A stretch of DNA of 64,000 nucleotides from assembly GCA_002173415.2 (NCBI GenBank), contig NHNK02000011.1, positions 59,653 to 123,652 on the forward strand, read 5' to 3'. Below the pieces are notes generated by a model. It worked only from the letters and a program-made list of their open reading frames with translations, was not told the origin of the DNA and ran no database searches. Position numbers and translations under genes: made by a program. How positions within the stretch are numbered: position 1 is the stretch's first letter; each line of letters opens with the position of its first letter. The DNA comes from Marinomonas agarivorans. GTDB lineage: Bacteria; Pseudomonadota; Gammaproteobacteria; Pseudomonadales; Marinomonadaceae. Shown here one piece after another: positions 55,040 through 64,000 of the stretch.

Positions 55040-55339
55040 CTACCTGTGTAATAGCTCTCTTACCCAATCAGTACGATCATAGCGTCTGGAGTTTTCATAT
55101 TCTTTATTGCGTTTATTTAAAGCAGAAATGGCGCGAAAAAAAGCATTATTAATTATCATAGGGGACAAATCCACGTCGTAATTTGTCCACCAATGATGAC
55201 GAGCTTTGCTGGTGAGCACCTGATAAAGGTAGTCCAGTTCTACTGACCCTTGATATAGGCGCGTTAAATCAACAGGAGGCTCACTCCTTGCTATCTGCAA
55301 TGTCAGCCAGTACGTGACATCCGATAATTGATCATTCAT
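55040..55339 (-). CDS. Small hypothetical protein beside lpxH
   Basis: A 99-aa protein (MNDQLSDVTYWLTLQIARSEPPVD...). GGAG 8 bases upstream supports the ATG at 55339 over one at 55390. It has charged and aromatic helices with no recognised domain and no membrane segment. It converges with lpxH and may be a small partner of unknown function. Confidence 0.55.
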   Translation of the reverse strand: MNDQLSDVTYWLTLQIARSEPPVDLTRLYQGSVELDYLYQVLTSKARHHWWTNYDVDLSPMIINNAFFRAISALNKRNKEYENSRRYDRTDWVRELLHR

Positions 55340-55497
55340 AGCAAACGCTCCTACACCTGATAATAAGCTTTTAAAAAGCTCAAGTAGCAAGACAGTACTT
55401 ATTTACTTTTAAGTGTAGCAGCCTTTTTACGTTACATTATTTGCCTATAAACAGATTTGCTATGAGTTGAGTACATATTTTACAGACTTGTGGAATG

Positions 55498-56115
55498 CTA
55501 ACGGTTTGCAGAAGTGGGCGGACCGCTATGAATACGAAATTCTGTGTCGGGCTCTTCAATGAGTTTTTGCTCTATTTCACGAAAAAATTGAATACGGTCA
55601 TCAATGTTTTCGCCGGCATATTCTTGGGCGAGTGCCAAGTAATCTTCGAAATGTCGCGCTTCTGATTTGAGTAGTGATAAATAAAATTTCTTCAATTCAT
55701 CGTCTAAGTGAGGTGCTAGTACAGCAAAACGCTCGCAGGAACGGGCTTCAACAAATGCCCCTATGATTAAAATGTCGATCAGACGGGCTGGCTCATGGGT
55801 ACGAATATGTTTACGCAAACCATCCGCATAGCGTGATGCCCCTAGATGATCATAAGTAATACCGCGATTACGCATGATTTTATGCACTTGCTCAAAATGC
55901 AGTAGCTCTTCTCGCGCTAATTGAGACATCTTATGCAGCAAGGCATCTCTATCAACATAACGGTACAACAGATTCATTGCCGTTGAGGCGGCTTTTTTCT
56001 CGCAATGGGCATGATCAATTAACATGAGTGTTTGATTCTCTAGTGCCCAATCCACCCATGCTTGAGGGGATTTACAGGGTAAAAAATTCTCTAATTCGGG
56101 GAATTGAGATAACAT
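55498..56115 (-). CDS. miaE: tRNA-(ms2io6A)-hydroxylase
   Basis: A 205-aa non-haem diiron enzyme that hydroxylates the isopentenyl group of ms2i6A37 in tRNA. The diiron helices show EKKAASTAMNLLYRY, REELLHFEQVHKIM, EARSCERFAVL and SEARHFEDYLAL. AGGTAGAGG precedes the ATG. Standard family length. Confidence 0.95.
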   Translation of the reverse strand: MLSQFPELENFLPCKSPQAWVDWALENQTLMLIDHAHCEKKAASTAMNLLYRYVDRDALLHKMSQLAREELLHFEQVHKIMRNRGITYDHLGASRYADGLRKHIRTHEPARLIDILIIGAFVEARSCERFAVLAPHLDDELKKFYLSLLKSEARHFEDYLALAQEYAGENIDDRIQFFREIEQKLIEEPDTEFRIHSGPPTSANR

Positions 56116-56206
56116 TGCCTCTACCTTTTTAACGAAAAAAACGCGATTATACGCTAATTGCTTTATAAATCGCAGCCATGTATCGAGTTGGGTATTATTA
56201 TCAATA

Positions 56207-57973
56207 ATGAATAGAGTGTTTAAACCAGAACAGTTAAGAATTGGGCAAAGCGTTGGGGTTGAACTGGAGCCTTATGTTCTTAATTATGCGCTTGATAAAA
56301 AAAAGACTAATTGGATTGCTGATCAAACTGGACGCCCATTTTCTCTACGTTTCTATGAAGAAAACCGTGGCAGTACTAAAGACTTTTTAGCCAATGCCCG
56401 CAAACATGCAGGTTTAAAGCACCCTGCAATTACACCTATTTATCCTCCTTTTTCTTCTCCTTTTTGGGTTTTCTCAATCTCAGCGGTTTGTGGTGGAGAA
56501 AAGCTCTACAGTTTTTTAGGCAAATACCCAGACGGCGCTCCGCTTAATGTTATTTTAGGCTTATTTGATTCGATGGCTCAGGCGCTAGATAAGGTCCATA
56601 AAAATCAATTAAGCCACGGACATTTAGATTTAAACTCCATTCAAGTCGTCAATGGTAGTTGCGTTATGGTCGACTTTGGTTGTCATAACTGGCTAACGGC
56701 CATTACCGCAGATGATATGGATTTACGCTTTGCACCACCTGAATATTTACGGGAAAGCCATAATTTTACACCGGCAGCGGATCGCTTTGCATTTATGCGC
56801 TTACTCATTGCGGCATTATTAGGCGAATCTGCTATTGATAAGTACATTGCTAGCAAAAAACTGCCTGATACTGCGGCGCAATTGTCTCAATCTACTTGGA
56901 AAAAAATTAAACTATGGAGCCGTCCTGCTCTACGTCATCGTCCAAAATCCCTTGTTGAAGTCATTCGTGTTTTAAGAGCCGACATGTATGCTAACGCTAA
57001 TGGCAACCGTTCAGAGCGAGAAAACACAGAAGACGATATTCGTAAAAAAGCACTTTATGTCACTGGTGCTTTAGCTGGCATGGTTCTCGTTACCCTATTG
57101 ACTATTTGGGGATTATCCTCGACACCGAATATCGAAGAAAGCGAGCCGCCTACAACCACCCTTGTTAATGAAACCAAATCCGAGGAAAAAGCAGTTGAAG
57201 AAGTTCAACAGGCCAAATTCGAAGCTCTGCCAAAAACATTAAGCGAGCCTTTGAAAGCTGGCGGCGAAGCGCCTGTTGTAGAAAAATTACCTCCTGCTAA
57301 TTTCATGATGGGTGATCAACAGGGTATTGGGGACGACAATGAAAAACCCGCTCATTTGGTGAAAATACCAACAGGGTTTTATCTCAGTCGCTATGAGGTA
57401 ACATTTGAACAATACGATCTTTTTGCGAGTGCCACGGGACGACCTCTTCCCTTAGACAACGGTTGGGGACGAGGAAATCGTCCCGTTATGAATGTCAGTT
57501 GGTATGATGCCAAAGCCTACACAATTTGGTTAACCGAACAAACAGGACAACATTATCGTTTACCAACGGAAATTGAGTGGGAATACTCTATTCGAGCAGG
57601 CTCTGACCTCTCCTATTGGTATGGTAATGAAGTAAAAGCAGGTTATAGCGTTTGTGACGAATGCGGGAGTGAATGGGATGGGATATCTACCGCACCTGTC
57701 GGTAGTCAGATTAGCAATCCATTCGGCCTATTTGATATGCATGGTAATGTGGCTGAATGGGTGGAAGACTGTTACCACGACACATACCACAATGCACCAA
57801 AAGAAAATATTATTTGGTTTGCAAGCCCCTGTGATAAACGCGTATTACGTGGCGGTTCTTGGTTTGACATTCCCAGAGTTGGGCGCAGTTCTACTCGTTA
57901 CCCAGCATCTCCAGAGTTAAAAGCCAGTAATTGGGGCTTTCGAGTAGTAAGGGTTATTCCCAAAGAATTATAG
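56207..57973 (+). CDS. Kinase-like domain fused through a membrane helix to an FGE-sulfatase domain
   Basis: A 588-aa protein. Residues 1-265 have protein-kinase-like motifs: HGHLDLN (137-143) in place of HRDLKxxN with Asp-141 and Asn-143 kept, DFG at 156-158 and APPEY like the APE segment. The usual ATP-binding Lys of VAIK looks replaced (FSLRFYEEN). A transmembrane helix spans about 282-303, then residues 340-588 form an FGE/SUMF1 (formylglycine-generating enzyme-like) domain with EKPAHLVKIPTGFYLSRYEVTFEQYDLF and HGNVAEWVEDC. Chlamydial Pkn1-like kinases share this order. The start is the ATG at 56207, without a visible ribosome site. Confidence 0.8.
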   Translation: MNRVFKPEQLRIGQSVGVELEPYVLNYALDKKKTNWIADQTGRPFSLRFYEENRGSTKDFLANARKHAGLKHPAITPIYPPFSSPFWVFSISAVCGGEKLYSFLGKYPDGAPLNVILGLFDSMAQALDKVHKNQLSHGHLDLNSIQVVNGSCVMVDFGCHNWLTAITADDMDLRFAPPEYLRESHNFTPAADRFAFMRLLIAALLGESAIDKYIASKKLPDTAAQLSQSTWKKIKLWSRPALRHRPKSLVEVIRVLRADMYANANGNRSERENTEDDIRKKALYVTGALAGMVLVTLLTIWGLSSTPNIEESEPPTTTLVNETKSEEKAVEEVQQAKFEALPKTLSEPLKAGGEAPVVEKLPPANFMMGDQQGIGDDNEKPAHLVKIPTGFYLSRYEVTFEQYDLFASATGRPLPLDNGWGRGNRPVMNVSWYDAKAYTIWLTEQTGQHYRLPTEIEWEYSIRAGSDLSYWYGNEVKAGYSVCDECGSEWDGISTAPVGSQISNPFGLFDMHGNVAEWVEDCYHDTYHNAPKENIIWFASPCDKRVLRGGSWFDIPRVGRSSTRYPASPELKASNWGFRVVRVIPKEL

Positions 57974-58082
57974 ACTTTACAATGATGATAACCTGCGGAA
58001 ATACCCCTTATTTTGTATCCTTATGGCTATCATCAAGTTTTCTTGCTCAGAATCCTATAAAATAAGATTCGGTTTTATAGCA

Positions 58083-58123
58083 TATTTATTGCCATTAAGA
58101 GCTATCCTTAATAGCAATAAATA
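58083..58123. promoter_or_regulatory. Large palindrome in the acnB promoter region
   Basis: TATTTATTGC-C-ATTAAG and CTTAAT-A-GCAATAAATA are 17-base arms with one mismatch around a 7-base loop. A TATAAT -10-like box lies at 58142 and the acnB start at 58177, so the palindrome is just upstream of the promoter and could bind a regulator. Confidence 0.4.
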
Positions 58124-58176
58124 GATTCAGATATTAATTCTATATAATTAGTATCGATTATTGAGGGAGAAGATCC

Positions 58177-60777
58177 ATGTTAGAAGCATACCGTAAGCAT
58201 GTTGAAGAACGTGCATCCCAAGGCATTCCGCCAACACCTTTAGATGCAGAGCAAACCTCTGCACTTGTTGAATTATTAAAAAATCCACCAGCTGGTGAAG
58301 AAGACTTTATTGTTGATCTTATCACTAACCGCGTACCTGCTGGTGTGGACCAAGCAGCTTACGTCAAAGCAGGATTTTTAGCTGCCATTACTACTGGTGA
58401 AACTTCCTCACCACTTATTTCGGCAGAACTAGCTACAGAGCTACTTGGCACTATGCTTGGTGGCTATAACATTGAACCTCTTATTGCTTGCCTAGACAAT
58501 GATGCTCTTGCTCCTATTGCTGCAAAAGCGTTATCCCATACTTTGCTAATGTTCGATGCATTTCACGATGTTGAAGCCAAAGCTAAAGCGGGCAATACGC
58601 ATGCGCAATCTATTCTAGAATCTTGGGCAGCAGGTGAATGGTTTACTTCAAAACCTGCCGCAGCAGAAAAAATCACTGTCAAAGTATTTAAAGTAACAGG
58701 TGAAACCAATACGGATGATCTTTCACCAGCACCCGATGCATGGTCTCGTCCAGATATTCCTTTACACGCCAACGCCATGTTAAAGATTGCTCGTGAAGGC
58801 ATTACTCCTGATGACGATGGCACAATTGGCCCTATCAAGCAGATCAATCAATTAAAAGAAGATAACATCCCGCTAGCTTATGTGGGTGATGTTGTTGGAA
58901 CAGGTTCTAGCCGTAAATCAGCAACTAACTCTGTACTATGGCATATGGGTGACGATATTCCTTATATTCCAAATAAGCGTGCCGGTGGTATTTGTATCGG
59001 TGGAAAAATCGCACCTATTTTCTTCAATACCATGGAAGATGCTGGCGCTCTGCCTATCGAAGCAGCGGTTGATAACCTGAATATGGGCGATGTAATCGAT
59101 GTTTACCCATACGAAGGCGTCATCAAAAAAGCTGGCACAGATGAAGTGGTTACGGACTTTAGCCTAAAAACTGACGTTATTCTCGATGAAGTTCGTGCTG
59201 GCGGTCGTATTCCTCTAATCATTGGCCGCGGTTTAACGGCGAAAGCTCGTGCATCGCTTGGTTTAGGCGAAACAGACCTATTCAAAAAACCAGCACCAAC
59301 AGAAGATTCTGGTAAAGGTTTTACACTGGCACAGAAAATGGTTGGCAAGGCATGTGGCGTTGAAGGCATCCGTCCAGGCACCTATTGTGAGCCTAAGATG
59401 ACTACGGTTGGTTCTCAGGATACCACTGGTCCTATGACTCGTGACGAGTTGAAAGATTTAGCGTGTCTAGGTTTCTCTGCTGACCTTGTAATGCAGTCTT
59501 TCTGCCATACAGCGGCCTACCCTAAGCCTGTTGATGTGACAACACACCACACCTTGCCAGACTTTATTATGACTCGTGGCGGTGTTTCTCTACGCCCAGG
59601 TGATGGCATTATCCACTCTTGGTTAAACCGTATGTTGTTGCCTGACACAGTGGGTACTGGTGGTGACTCTCATACTCGTTTCCCATTAGGTATTTCATTC
59701 CCAGCAGGTTCTGGTCTTGTTGCTTTCGCAGCAGCAACCGGTGTGATGCCGCTTGATATGCCTGAGTCTGTCCTTGTTCGTTTTAAAGGTGAAATGCAAC
59801 CTGGTATCACATTACGAGACCTTGTGCACGCGATTCCTTACCAAGCTATTCAAGATGGTCATTTGACGGTTGAGAAAAAAGGTAAGAAAAACGTTTTCTC
59901 TGGCCGCATTCTAGAAATCGAAGGGTTAGAGAACTTAACGGCTGAGCAAGCATTCGAATTATCTGATGCGTCTGCGGAGCGTTCTGCTGCGGGTTGTACT
60001 ATCAACTTATCAGAAGAATCTGTTGCAGATTATCTACGTTCTAACATTGTTATGTTACGTTGGATGATTGCTGAAGGTTACGGTGACGCTCGTACACTAG
60101 AACGTCGCGCTAAAGAAATGGAACACTGGTTAGCCAATCCACAACTGATGCGTGCCGATGCTGATGCGGAATACCACACCATCATTGAGATCGATTTGAA
60201 TGACATCAAAGAGCCTATTCTATGTGCGCCAAACGACCCAGATGATGCTCGCTTATTGTCAGAAGTCACAGGTGAGAAAATTGACGAAGTCTTCATTGGT
60301 TCTTGTATGACAAATATCGGTCACTTCCGTGCAGCAGGTAAACTACTCGATGCAGCTGGCAAAGTGGTACCAACTCGCCTTTGGGTCGCTCCACCAACAA
60401 AAATGGACGCGCAGCAATTAACGGAAGAAGGCTATTACAGCATCTTCGGTAAAGCCGGTGCTCGTATGGAAATGCCAGGTTGTTCTTTATGTATGGGTAA
60501 CCAAGCACGGGTAGCAGAGAAGTCTACCGTTGTTTCTACTTCAACTCGTAACTTCCCTAACCGTTTAGGCAATGGCGCGGATGTGTATCTCGCTTCGGCT
60601 GAGCTTGCTTCTGTTGCTTCCCTAATTGGTAAGTTGCCAACACCTGCTGAGTATTTAGAATATGCAGACAAGATCAACAGTATGTCTTCAGAAATCTATA
60701 CTTACTTAAATTTTGATCAAATGGGTGATTTCGTCAAAAAAGCCTCTTCTGTTATTGCAACAGATGCTAGTGCTTAA
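58177..60777 (+). CDS. acnB: Aconitate hydratase B
   Basis: An 866-aa TCA-cycle enzyme interconverting citrate and isocitrate through cis-aconitate. The HEAT-like domain (residues 1-155) is followed by the swivelling domain ([16 protein letters not shown]) and the aconitase core. The [4Fe-4S] cysteines are in [15 protein letters not shown] and [24 protein letters not shown] precedes the ATG. Regular codon use suggests high expression. Confidence 0.98.
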   Translation: MLEAYRKHVEERASQGIPPTPLDAEQTSALVELLKNPPAGEEDFIVDLITNRVPAGVDQAAYVKAGFLAAITTGETSSPLISAELATELLGTMLGGYNIEPLIACLDNDALAPIAAKALSHTLLMFDAFHDVEAKAKAGNTHAQSILESWAAGEWFTSKPAAAEKITVKVFKVTGETNTDDLSPAPDAWSRPDIPLHANAMLKIAREGITPDDDGTIGPIKQINQLKEDNIPLAYVGDVVGTGSSRKSATNSVLWHMGDDIPYIPNKRAGGICIGGKIAPIFFNTMEDAGALPIEAAVDNLNMGDVIDVYPYEGVIKKAGTDEVVTDFSLKTDVILDEVRAGGRIPLIIGRGLTAKARASLGLGETDLFKKPAPTEDSGKGFTLAQKMVGKACGVEGIRPGTYCEPKMTTVGSQDTTGPMTRDELKDLACLGFSADLVMQSFCHTAAYPKPVDVTTHHTLPDFIMTRGGVSLRPGDGIIHSWLNRMLLPDTVGTGGDSHTRFPLGISFPAGSGLVAFAAATGVMPLDMPESVLVRFKGEMQPGITLRDLVHAIPYQAIQDGHLTVEKKGKKNVFSGRILEIEGLENLTAEQAFELSDASAERSAAGCTINLSEESVADYLRSNIVMLRWMIAEGYGDARTLERRAKEMEHWLANPQLMRADADAEYHTIIEIDLNDIKEPILCAPNDPDDARLLSEVTGEKIDEVFIGSCMTNIGHFRAAGKLLDAAGKVVPTRLWVAPPTKMDAQQLTEEGYYSIFGKAGARMEMPGCSLCMGNQARVAEKSTVVSTSTRNFPNRLGNGADVYLASAELASVASLIGKLPTPAEYLEYADKINSMSSEIYTYLNFDQMGDFVKKASSVIATDASA

Positions 60778-60806
60778 CGTTTAATTTAACGAACACTCTA
60801 AAACAC

Positions 60807-60840
60807 AAAGGCCACTTCAGTTTGAAGTGGCCTTTTCCGT
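60807..60840 (+). terminator. Terminator after acnB
   Basis: AAAGGCCACTTCA and TGAAGTGGCCTTT form a 13-bp stem around GTT, followed by TTCCGTTTT. Because the stem starts with an A-run, it could also end leftward transcripts. Confidence 0.88.
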
Positions 60841-60921
60841 TTTAGATTCATTAAAATCGTATCTTGCAGTAAATGTTGGTCGAAATTACGCCTGCAAAAC
60901 TCTTAACTAAATCGTGCTGTA

Positions 60922-61323
60922 TCAAACCGCATTACGGTCTGCTAAGGCATTAAATTCTGCTTGTTTTTCCTTTTCAGATAATGTCTCCATATCGTTTACA
61001 TTCAACTTATGGACTTTGCCTTTGCCAGTTGTCTGTTTAGATTTGTATTTAATCAATTGCTTTTCAAGCTTGCTACATAGTAAGTCTAGTGCAGCTGAGA
61101 GCTGTTTGTCTGTTCTAGCGGTGGCAAAAATATCATGCCCCGGTATATGGACTGTTGCTTCAACAATCAGTTGATTCTTCTCATGCTTTTCGGAATTTAA
61201 AATAACATTAATGGCCGTAATCTGCTGATTAACTCGACTCAAATGATCCATTTTCTCTTTAATCAGATCCTGCACTTCTGCACCACTTTGTACATGGTGA
61301 CCGCTGATATTTAATGTATACAT
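60922..61323 (-). CDS. hpf: Ribosome hibernation promoting factor
   Basis: A 133-aa protein with the HPF/RaiA S30AE domain (LNISGHHVQSGAEVQDLIKEKMDHLSRVNQQI; HIPGHDIFATARTDKQLSAALDLL). It occupies the tRNA sites of the 30S subunit and promotes 100S or inactive 70S forms in slow growth. A 35-residue charged tail follows the domain, longer than E. coli HPF and shorter than the long HPF class. It stands alone here rather than after rpoN. GGAAGG precedes the ATG. Confidence 0.92.
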   Translation of the reverse strand: MYTLNISGHHVQSGAEVQDLIKEKMDHLSRVNQQITAINVILNSEKHEKNQLIVEATVHIPGHDIFATARTDKQLSAALDLLCSKLEKQLIKYKSKQTTGKGKVHKLNVNDMETLSEKEKQAEFNALADRNAV

Positions 61324-61602
61324 AAGTAGACCTTCCTATTTTCATTGTTTCAACAAGTTAATATTGTAAATACGTCTTAATTTCCTCTTTAACCATGCTT
61401 ATTAAAATACCTATAGGCAGTTTATTTTAATTTCAAGCCAACCTTTACCAAATTGTTAAATAAATATGAATTTACTGTAACTAAAGGCTTATTTTTTCGT
61501 TTTTCTTTTGAACTCAATATATTGTTGCTAGTCTTAAATTCGACAAAATAAAAAGGTCATCTGTATATGACCACTGACAACCAGTCCAACTAGGAACAAC
61601 CA

Positions 61603-63738
61603 ATGACCAAATCAAAACTATTGATTCTTGTTTTATTTGCTGCCTTGATTACGCTCTTTTTTGTGTATGACTTACAGCAATATTTAAGCTTAGAAGCCTT
61701 AAAGCAACAGCAAGGTGAATTCGCCGCCTTAAAAGCAGAAAAAGCCTTACTTGTCACCGCATCCTTTTTTATTATTTACATCTTAGTTACCGCACTTTCA
61801 TTACCAGGCGCAGCCATTCTTACCTTAGCCGCTGGCGCTTTATTTGGATTATTTGAAGGCCTGCTGCTCGTTTCTTTTGCTAGCACCATTGGGGCAACAC
61901 TCGCTTTTCTTGCTTCACGACACTTGTTCAGAGATACCGTACAAGCAAAGTTTGGTCAGCAACTGCGTTCATTCAATAAAGGCATCGAAAAAGATGGTGC
62001 TTTATACCTCTTCACTTTACGTCTAGTTCCTGCCGTTCCTTTTTTCGTCGTTAACTTACTTATGGGGTTAACCACTATAAAAACCATAACTTATTATTGG
62101 GTTAGCCAAATCGGCATGTTGGCTGGAACTGTCGTCTTTGTGAATGCTGGAACGCAATTAGCAAAAATAAATAGTTTGTCAGAAGTGTTATCACTTGAAC
62201 TTATTCTGTCTTTCGCTCTATTGGGAGTTTTCCCTATTGTCGCTAAAAAAATGTTGGAGGCGTTTAAGGTGAAAAAATCCCTGTCTAAGTTTAAAAAACC
62301 GAAAAAATTTGACTACAACCTAATGGCCATCGGCGCCGGCTCTGGTGGCTTAGTTACCTCTTATATTGGTGCCGTAGTTAAAGCGAAAGTGGCTCTGGTT
62401 GAGCGTCATAAAATGGGGGGAGATTGCTTAAATACGGGCTGTGTTCCTAGTAAGGCGTTAATTCGTTCAGCGCATGCCGCTCATGATATGCGTAACAATG
62501 CGCCATTAGGCATTAAAGCTGTTGAGCCAGAAGTGGATTTTGCAGCAGTGTTTGAAGGGGTGCAAAGCGTTATCAAAGATGTTGAGCCTCATGATTCCAT
62601 TGAGCGTTATGAAGGCTTAGGCGTTGAGTGCATTACAGGGGAAGCCAAGATATTATCGCCTTATGAAGTGGAAGTAGATGGCAAGGTTTACACCACCAAA
62701 AATATTGTTATTGCCACAGGCGCTCGCCCATTTGTTCCACCAATTAAAGGTTTGGATCAGATCACCTATCACACCAGTGACACCATCTGGTCATTGAGAG
62801 AAAACCCTGGCCGTTTAATCATTCTTGGTGGCGGCCCTATTGGTAGTGAACTTACCCAATCTTTCGCTCGACTTGGTGCCCAAGTCACGCAAATAGAGCA
62901 AGGTAAACGCATCATGCCAAGAGAAGATGCCGATGCCGCTCAGTGGGTAACCAATAACTTTTTAGCAGAAGGCGTTAATTTACTGACCGAACACCAAGCG
63001 ATGGAAGTTGTGGTGAAAGATGGTGAAAAGATCATGGTATGTCAGCATAATGGCGAAGAAGTAACCGTACCATTTGATAATTTGCTCGTTGCTGTAGGAC
63101 GCACACCAAATGCTCGCGGTCTAGGCCTAGAAGAAATTGGTGTTGAAATTAATGAACGTGGCGCGCTAGTTGTCGACGAATACTTACGTACCAATATTCC
63201 GAATATTTTCGGTGTGGGTGATGTAATTGGTTCTTATCAATTTACTCATACAGCCGCTCACCAAGCTTGGTATGCAGCAGTAAATGCTCTGTTCGGAAAA
63301 CTTAAACGTTTTGCGGTTGATTACCGAGTTATTCCTTGGGCAACCTTTACTGACCCAGAAGTGGCTCGAGTTGGTTTAAGTGAAGATGAAGCGAATGCGC
63401 AAGATATTCCTTACGAAGTCACAAAGTTTGAAATTGACGAGCTGGACCGTGCCATTGCCGATCGCGCCACCGCAGGTTTTATCAAAGTATTAACCGTACC
63501 AGGTAAAGATAAAATTCTTGGTGTGACGATTGTTGGGCAGCACGCTGGCGACCTTATCGCCGAATACGTTCAAGCGATGAAGTACAACATTGGTCTAAAC
63601 AAAGTATTGGGTACCATTCATATTTACCCAACTATGGCAGAGCTGAATAAGTATGCTGCTGGTGAATGGAAAAAAGCTCACACGCCAGAAAAGCTATTAG
63701 GCTGGGTGAAAAAACTTCACGATTGGAGTCGTGGCTAG
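61603..63738 (+). CDS. DedA/TVP38-type membrane protein fused to a disulfide-reductase-like flavoprotein
   Basis: A 711-aa protein. Residues 1-215 are a TVP38/VTT-type membrane domain (SLPGAAILTLAAGALFG; RLVPAVPFFVVNLLMGLTTI); residues 238-711 are a class I pyridine nucleotide-disulfide oxidoreductase like mercuric reductase. The FAD loop is GAGSGG at 244-249, the redox pair C275 and C280 (GGDCLNTGCVPSKAL), the NADPH loop GGGPIGSELTQSF and the C-terminal HIYPTMAELNK. The fusion is known in several bacteria and its substrate is not. AGGAAC precedes the ATG. Confidence 0.9.
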   Translation: MTKSKLLILVLFAALITLFFVYDLQQYLSLEALKQQQGEFAALKAEKALLVTASFFIIYILVTALSLPGAAILTLAAGALFGLFEGLLLVSFASTIGATLAFLASRHLFRDTVQAKFGQQLRSFNKGIEKDGALYLFTLRLVPAVPFFVVNLLMGLTTIKTITYYWVSQIGMLAGTVVFVNAGTQLAKINSLSEVLSLELILSFALLGVFPIVAKKMLEAFKVKKSLSKFKKPKKFDYNLMAIGAGSGGLVTSYIGAVVKAKVALVERHKMGGDCLNTGCVPSKALIRSAHAAHDMRNNAPLGIKAVEPEVDFAAVFEGVQSVIKDVEPHDSIERYEGLGVECITGEAKILSPYEVEVDGKVYTTKNIVIATGARPFVPPIKGLDQITYHTSDTIWSLRENPGRLIILGGGPIGSELTQSFARLGAQVTQIEQGKRIMPREDADAAQWVTNNFLAEGVNLLTEHQAMEVVVKDGEKIMVCQHNGEEVTVPFDNLLVAVGRTPNARGLGLEEIGVEINERGALVVDEYLRTNIPNIFGVGDVIGSYQFTHTAAHQAWYAAVNALFGKLKRFAVDYRVIPWATFTDPEVARVGLSEDEANAQDIPYEVTKFEIDELDRAIADRATAGFIKVLTVPGKDKILGVTIVGQHAGDLIAEYVQAMKYNIGLNKVLGTIHIYPTMAELNKYAAGEWKKAHTPEKLLGWVKKLHDWSRG

Positions 63739-63769
63739 TATGGGACGTGGTTAATATAGGACGTAGTTG

Positions 63770-64000
63770 TACTAGTTCAGACTTGATCTGACAGTTGCCC
63801 GTTTTTCAATCGGTGACTGTCAGTTTAGATTTGAGCTAAATTCTTTTCAGCCCAGATCGACTTTCCATCAAGCAATGTTTCTAGTGGTGTTCTGCCACAG
63901 CACATTTTCCCCTGATGAGTTCGGTCATTATTGTAATATTTCATCCATTCGTCCAGATCCTTCTGTAACTCCTCTAATGAGCCATACAACTTCTTACGGA
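63770..64000 (-). mobile_element. End of an IS481-type insertion sequence
   Basis: The transposase 3' end is followed by a CTGACAGT/ACTGTCAG inverted pair and then CAGATCAAGTCTGAAC (on the minus strand), which resembles an IS481-family terminal repeat. The likely outer end is near 63770, shortly after the reductase fusion gene stop. The exact boundary and target duplication cannot be seen because the other end is outside the window. Confidence 0.6.
63825..64000 (-). CDS. IS481-family transposase, C-terminal part
   Basis: The last 58 codons of a transposase that continues beyond the right edge. The reading frame ends in LDEWMKYYNNDRTHQGKMCC, GRTPLETLLDGKSIWAEKN, the usual C-terminus of IS481 integrase-core transposases. 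No start or catalytic DDE residues are in view. Confidence 0.85.
   Translation of the reverse strand, partial: RKKLYGSLEELQKDLDEWMKYYNNDRTHQGKMCCGRTPLETLLDGKSIWAEKNLAQI

Noticed and set aside
57983-58034. TGATGATA/TATCATCA pair after the kinase-like gene as a terminator
   Set aside because: The loop is over 30 bases and there is no good T-run.

Overview
The window reads as a chromosomal segment of a marine gammaproteobacterium, most like Marinomonas or a related Oceanospirillales genus. The reasons are a Pseudomonas-like block (lexA, two small hypothetical genes, topA), glnS-cysS adjacency, moderate-to-low GC by eye, and housekeeping genes of gammaproteobacterial type (lpxH, miaE, acnB, dinG). 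This placement is inference; there is no rRNA or tRNA gene in the window to test it.

Layout. 1-349: 5' end of a GH127-type glycosidase with a palindromic operator candidate. 0.6-6.3 kb: a nitrogen-scavenging module with a divergent amidohydrolase, a three-gene NMT1-type ABC importer and a 2-oxoglutarate/Fe(II) oxygenase. It has a sigma-54 promoter, an NtrC-like site and a structured leader that may be a xanthine/urate riboswitch. 6.6-9.5 kb: a secreted beta-helix protein, a small monooxygenase-type protein, a methyltransferase and a truncated LysE exporter. 9.5-11.1 kb: a 1.5-kb segment between two direct copies of a 93-bp repeat, holding an AntA-type phage antirepressor and gene debris.

11.2-25.6 kb is the assimilatory nitrate region, all on the minus strand: nasT-nasS (ANTAR antiterminator and nitrate sensor), then a long sigma-54-driven leader with paired hairpins and a perfect intrinsic terminator. 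The operon follows: nitrate ABC importer, NasB-like flavoprotein, nirB, nirD, nasA and a TrpD2/YbiB-like gene. Nitrate would be imported, reduced to nitrite by NasA and to ammonium by NirBD, with NasS/NasT letting RNA polymerase pass the leader terminator when nitrate is present.

25.8-38.3 kb is mixed: a secreted protein with an M23-like look, pdxJ with a DUF1244 gene, a nucleoside-gate membrane protein, a YHS protein, a lipoprotein hydrolase, Tag, a DsbA-like protein, sixA, gpsA, selO and a DEAD-box helicase. 38.5-45 kb: dinG and lexA diverge from two LexA boxes, followed by the topA block. 45-52.7 kb: hypotheticals, a UspA protein, cysS, glnS, and a MarR-GNAT/azlCD operon with its own palindrome. 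52.9-63.7 kb: queC, ppiB, lpxH, miaE, a kinase-like/FGE fusion, acnB, hpf and a DedA-disulfide-reductase fusion. The right edge enters an IS481-type transposase.

The most interesting points are the triple control of the 2.3-6.3 kb module, the nas leader, the 93-bp repeat family found at the broken ends of genes, and the kinase-like/FGE membrane fusion. No CRISPR array, rRNA or tRNA was seen. Short tandem duplications recur just outside gene ends.
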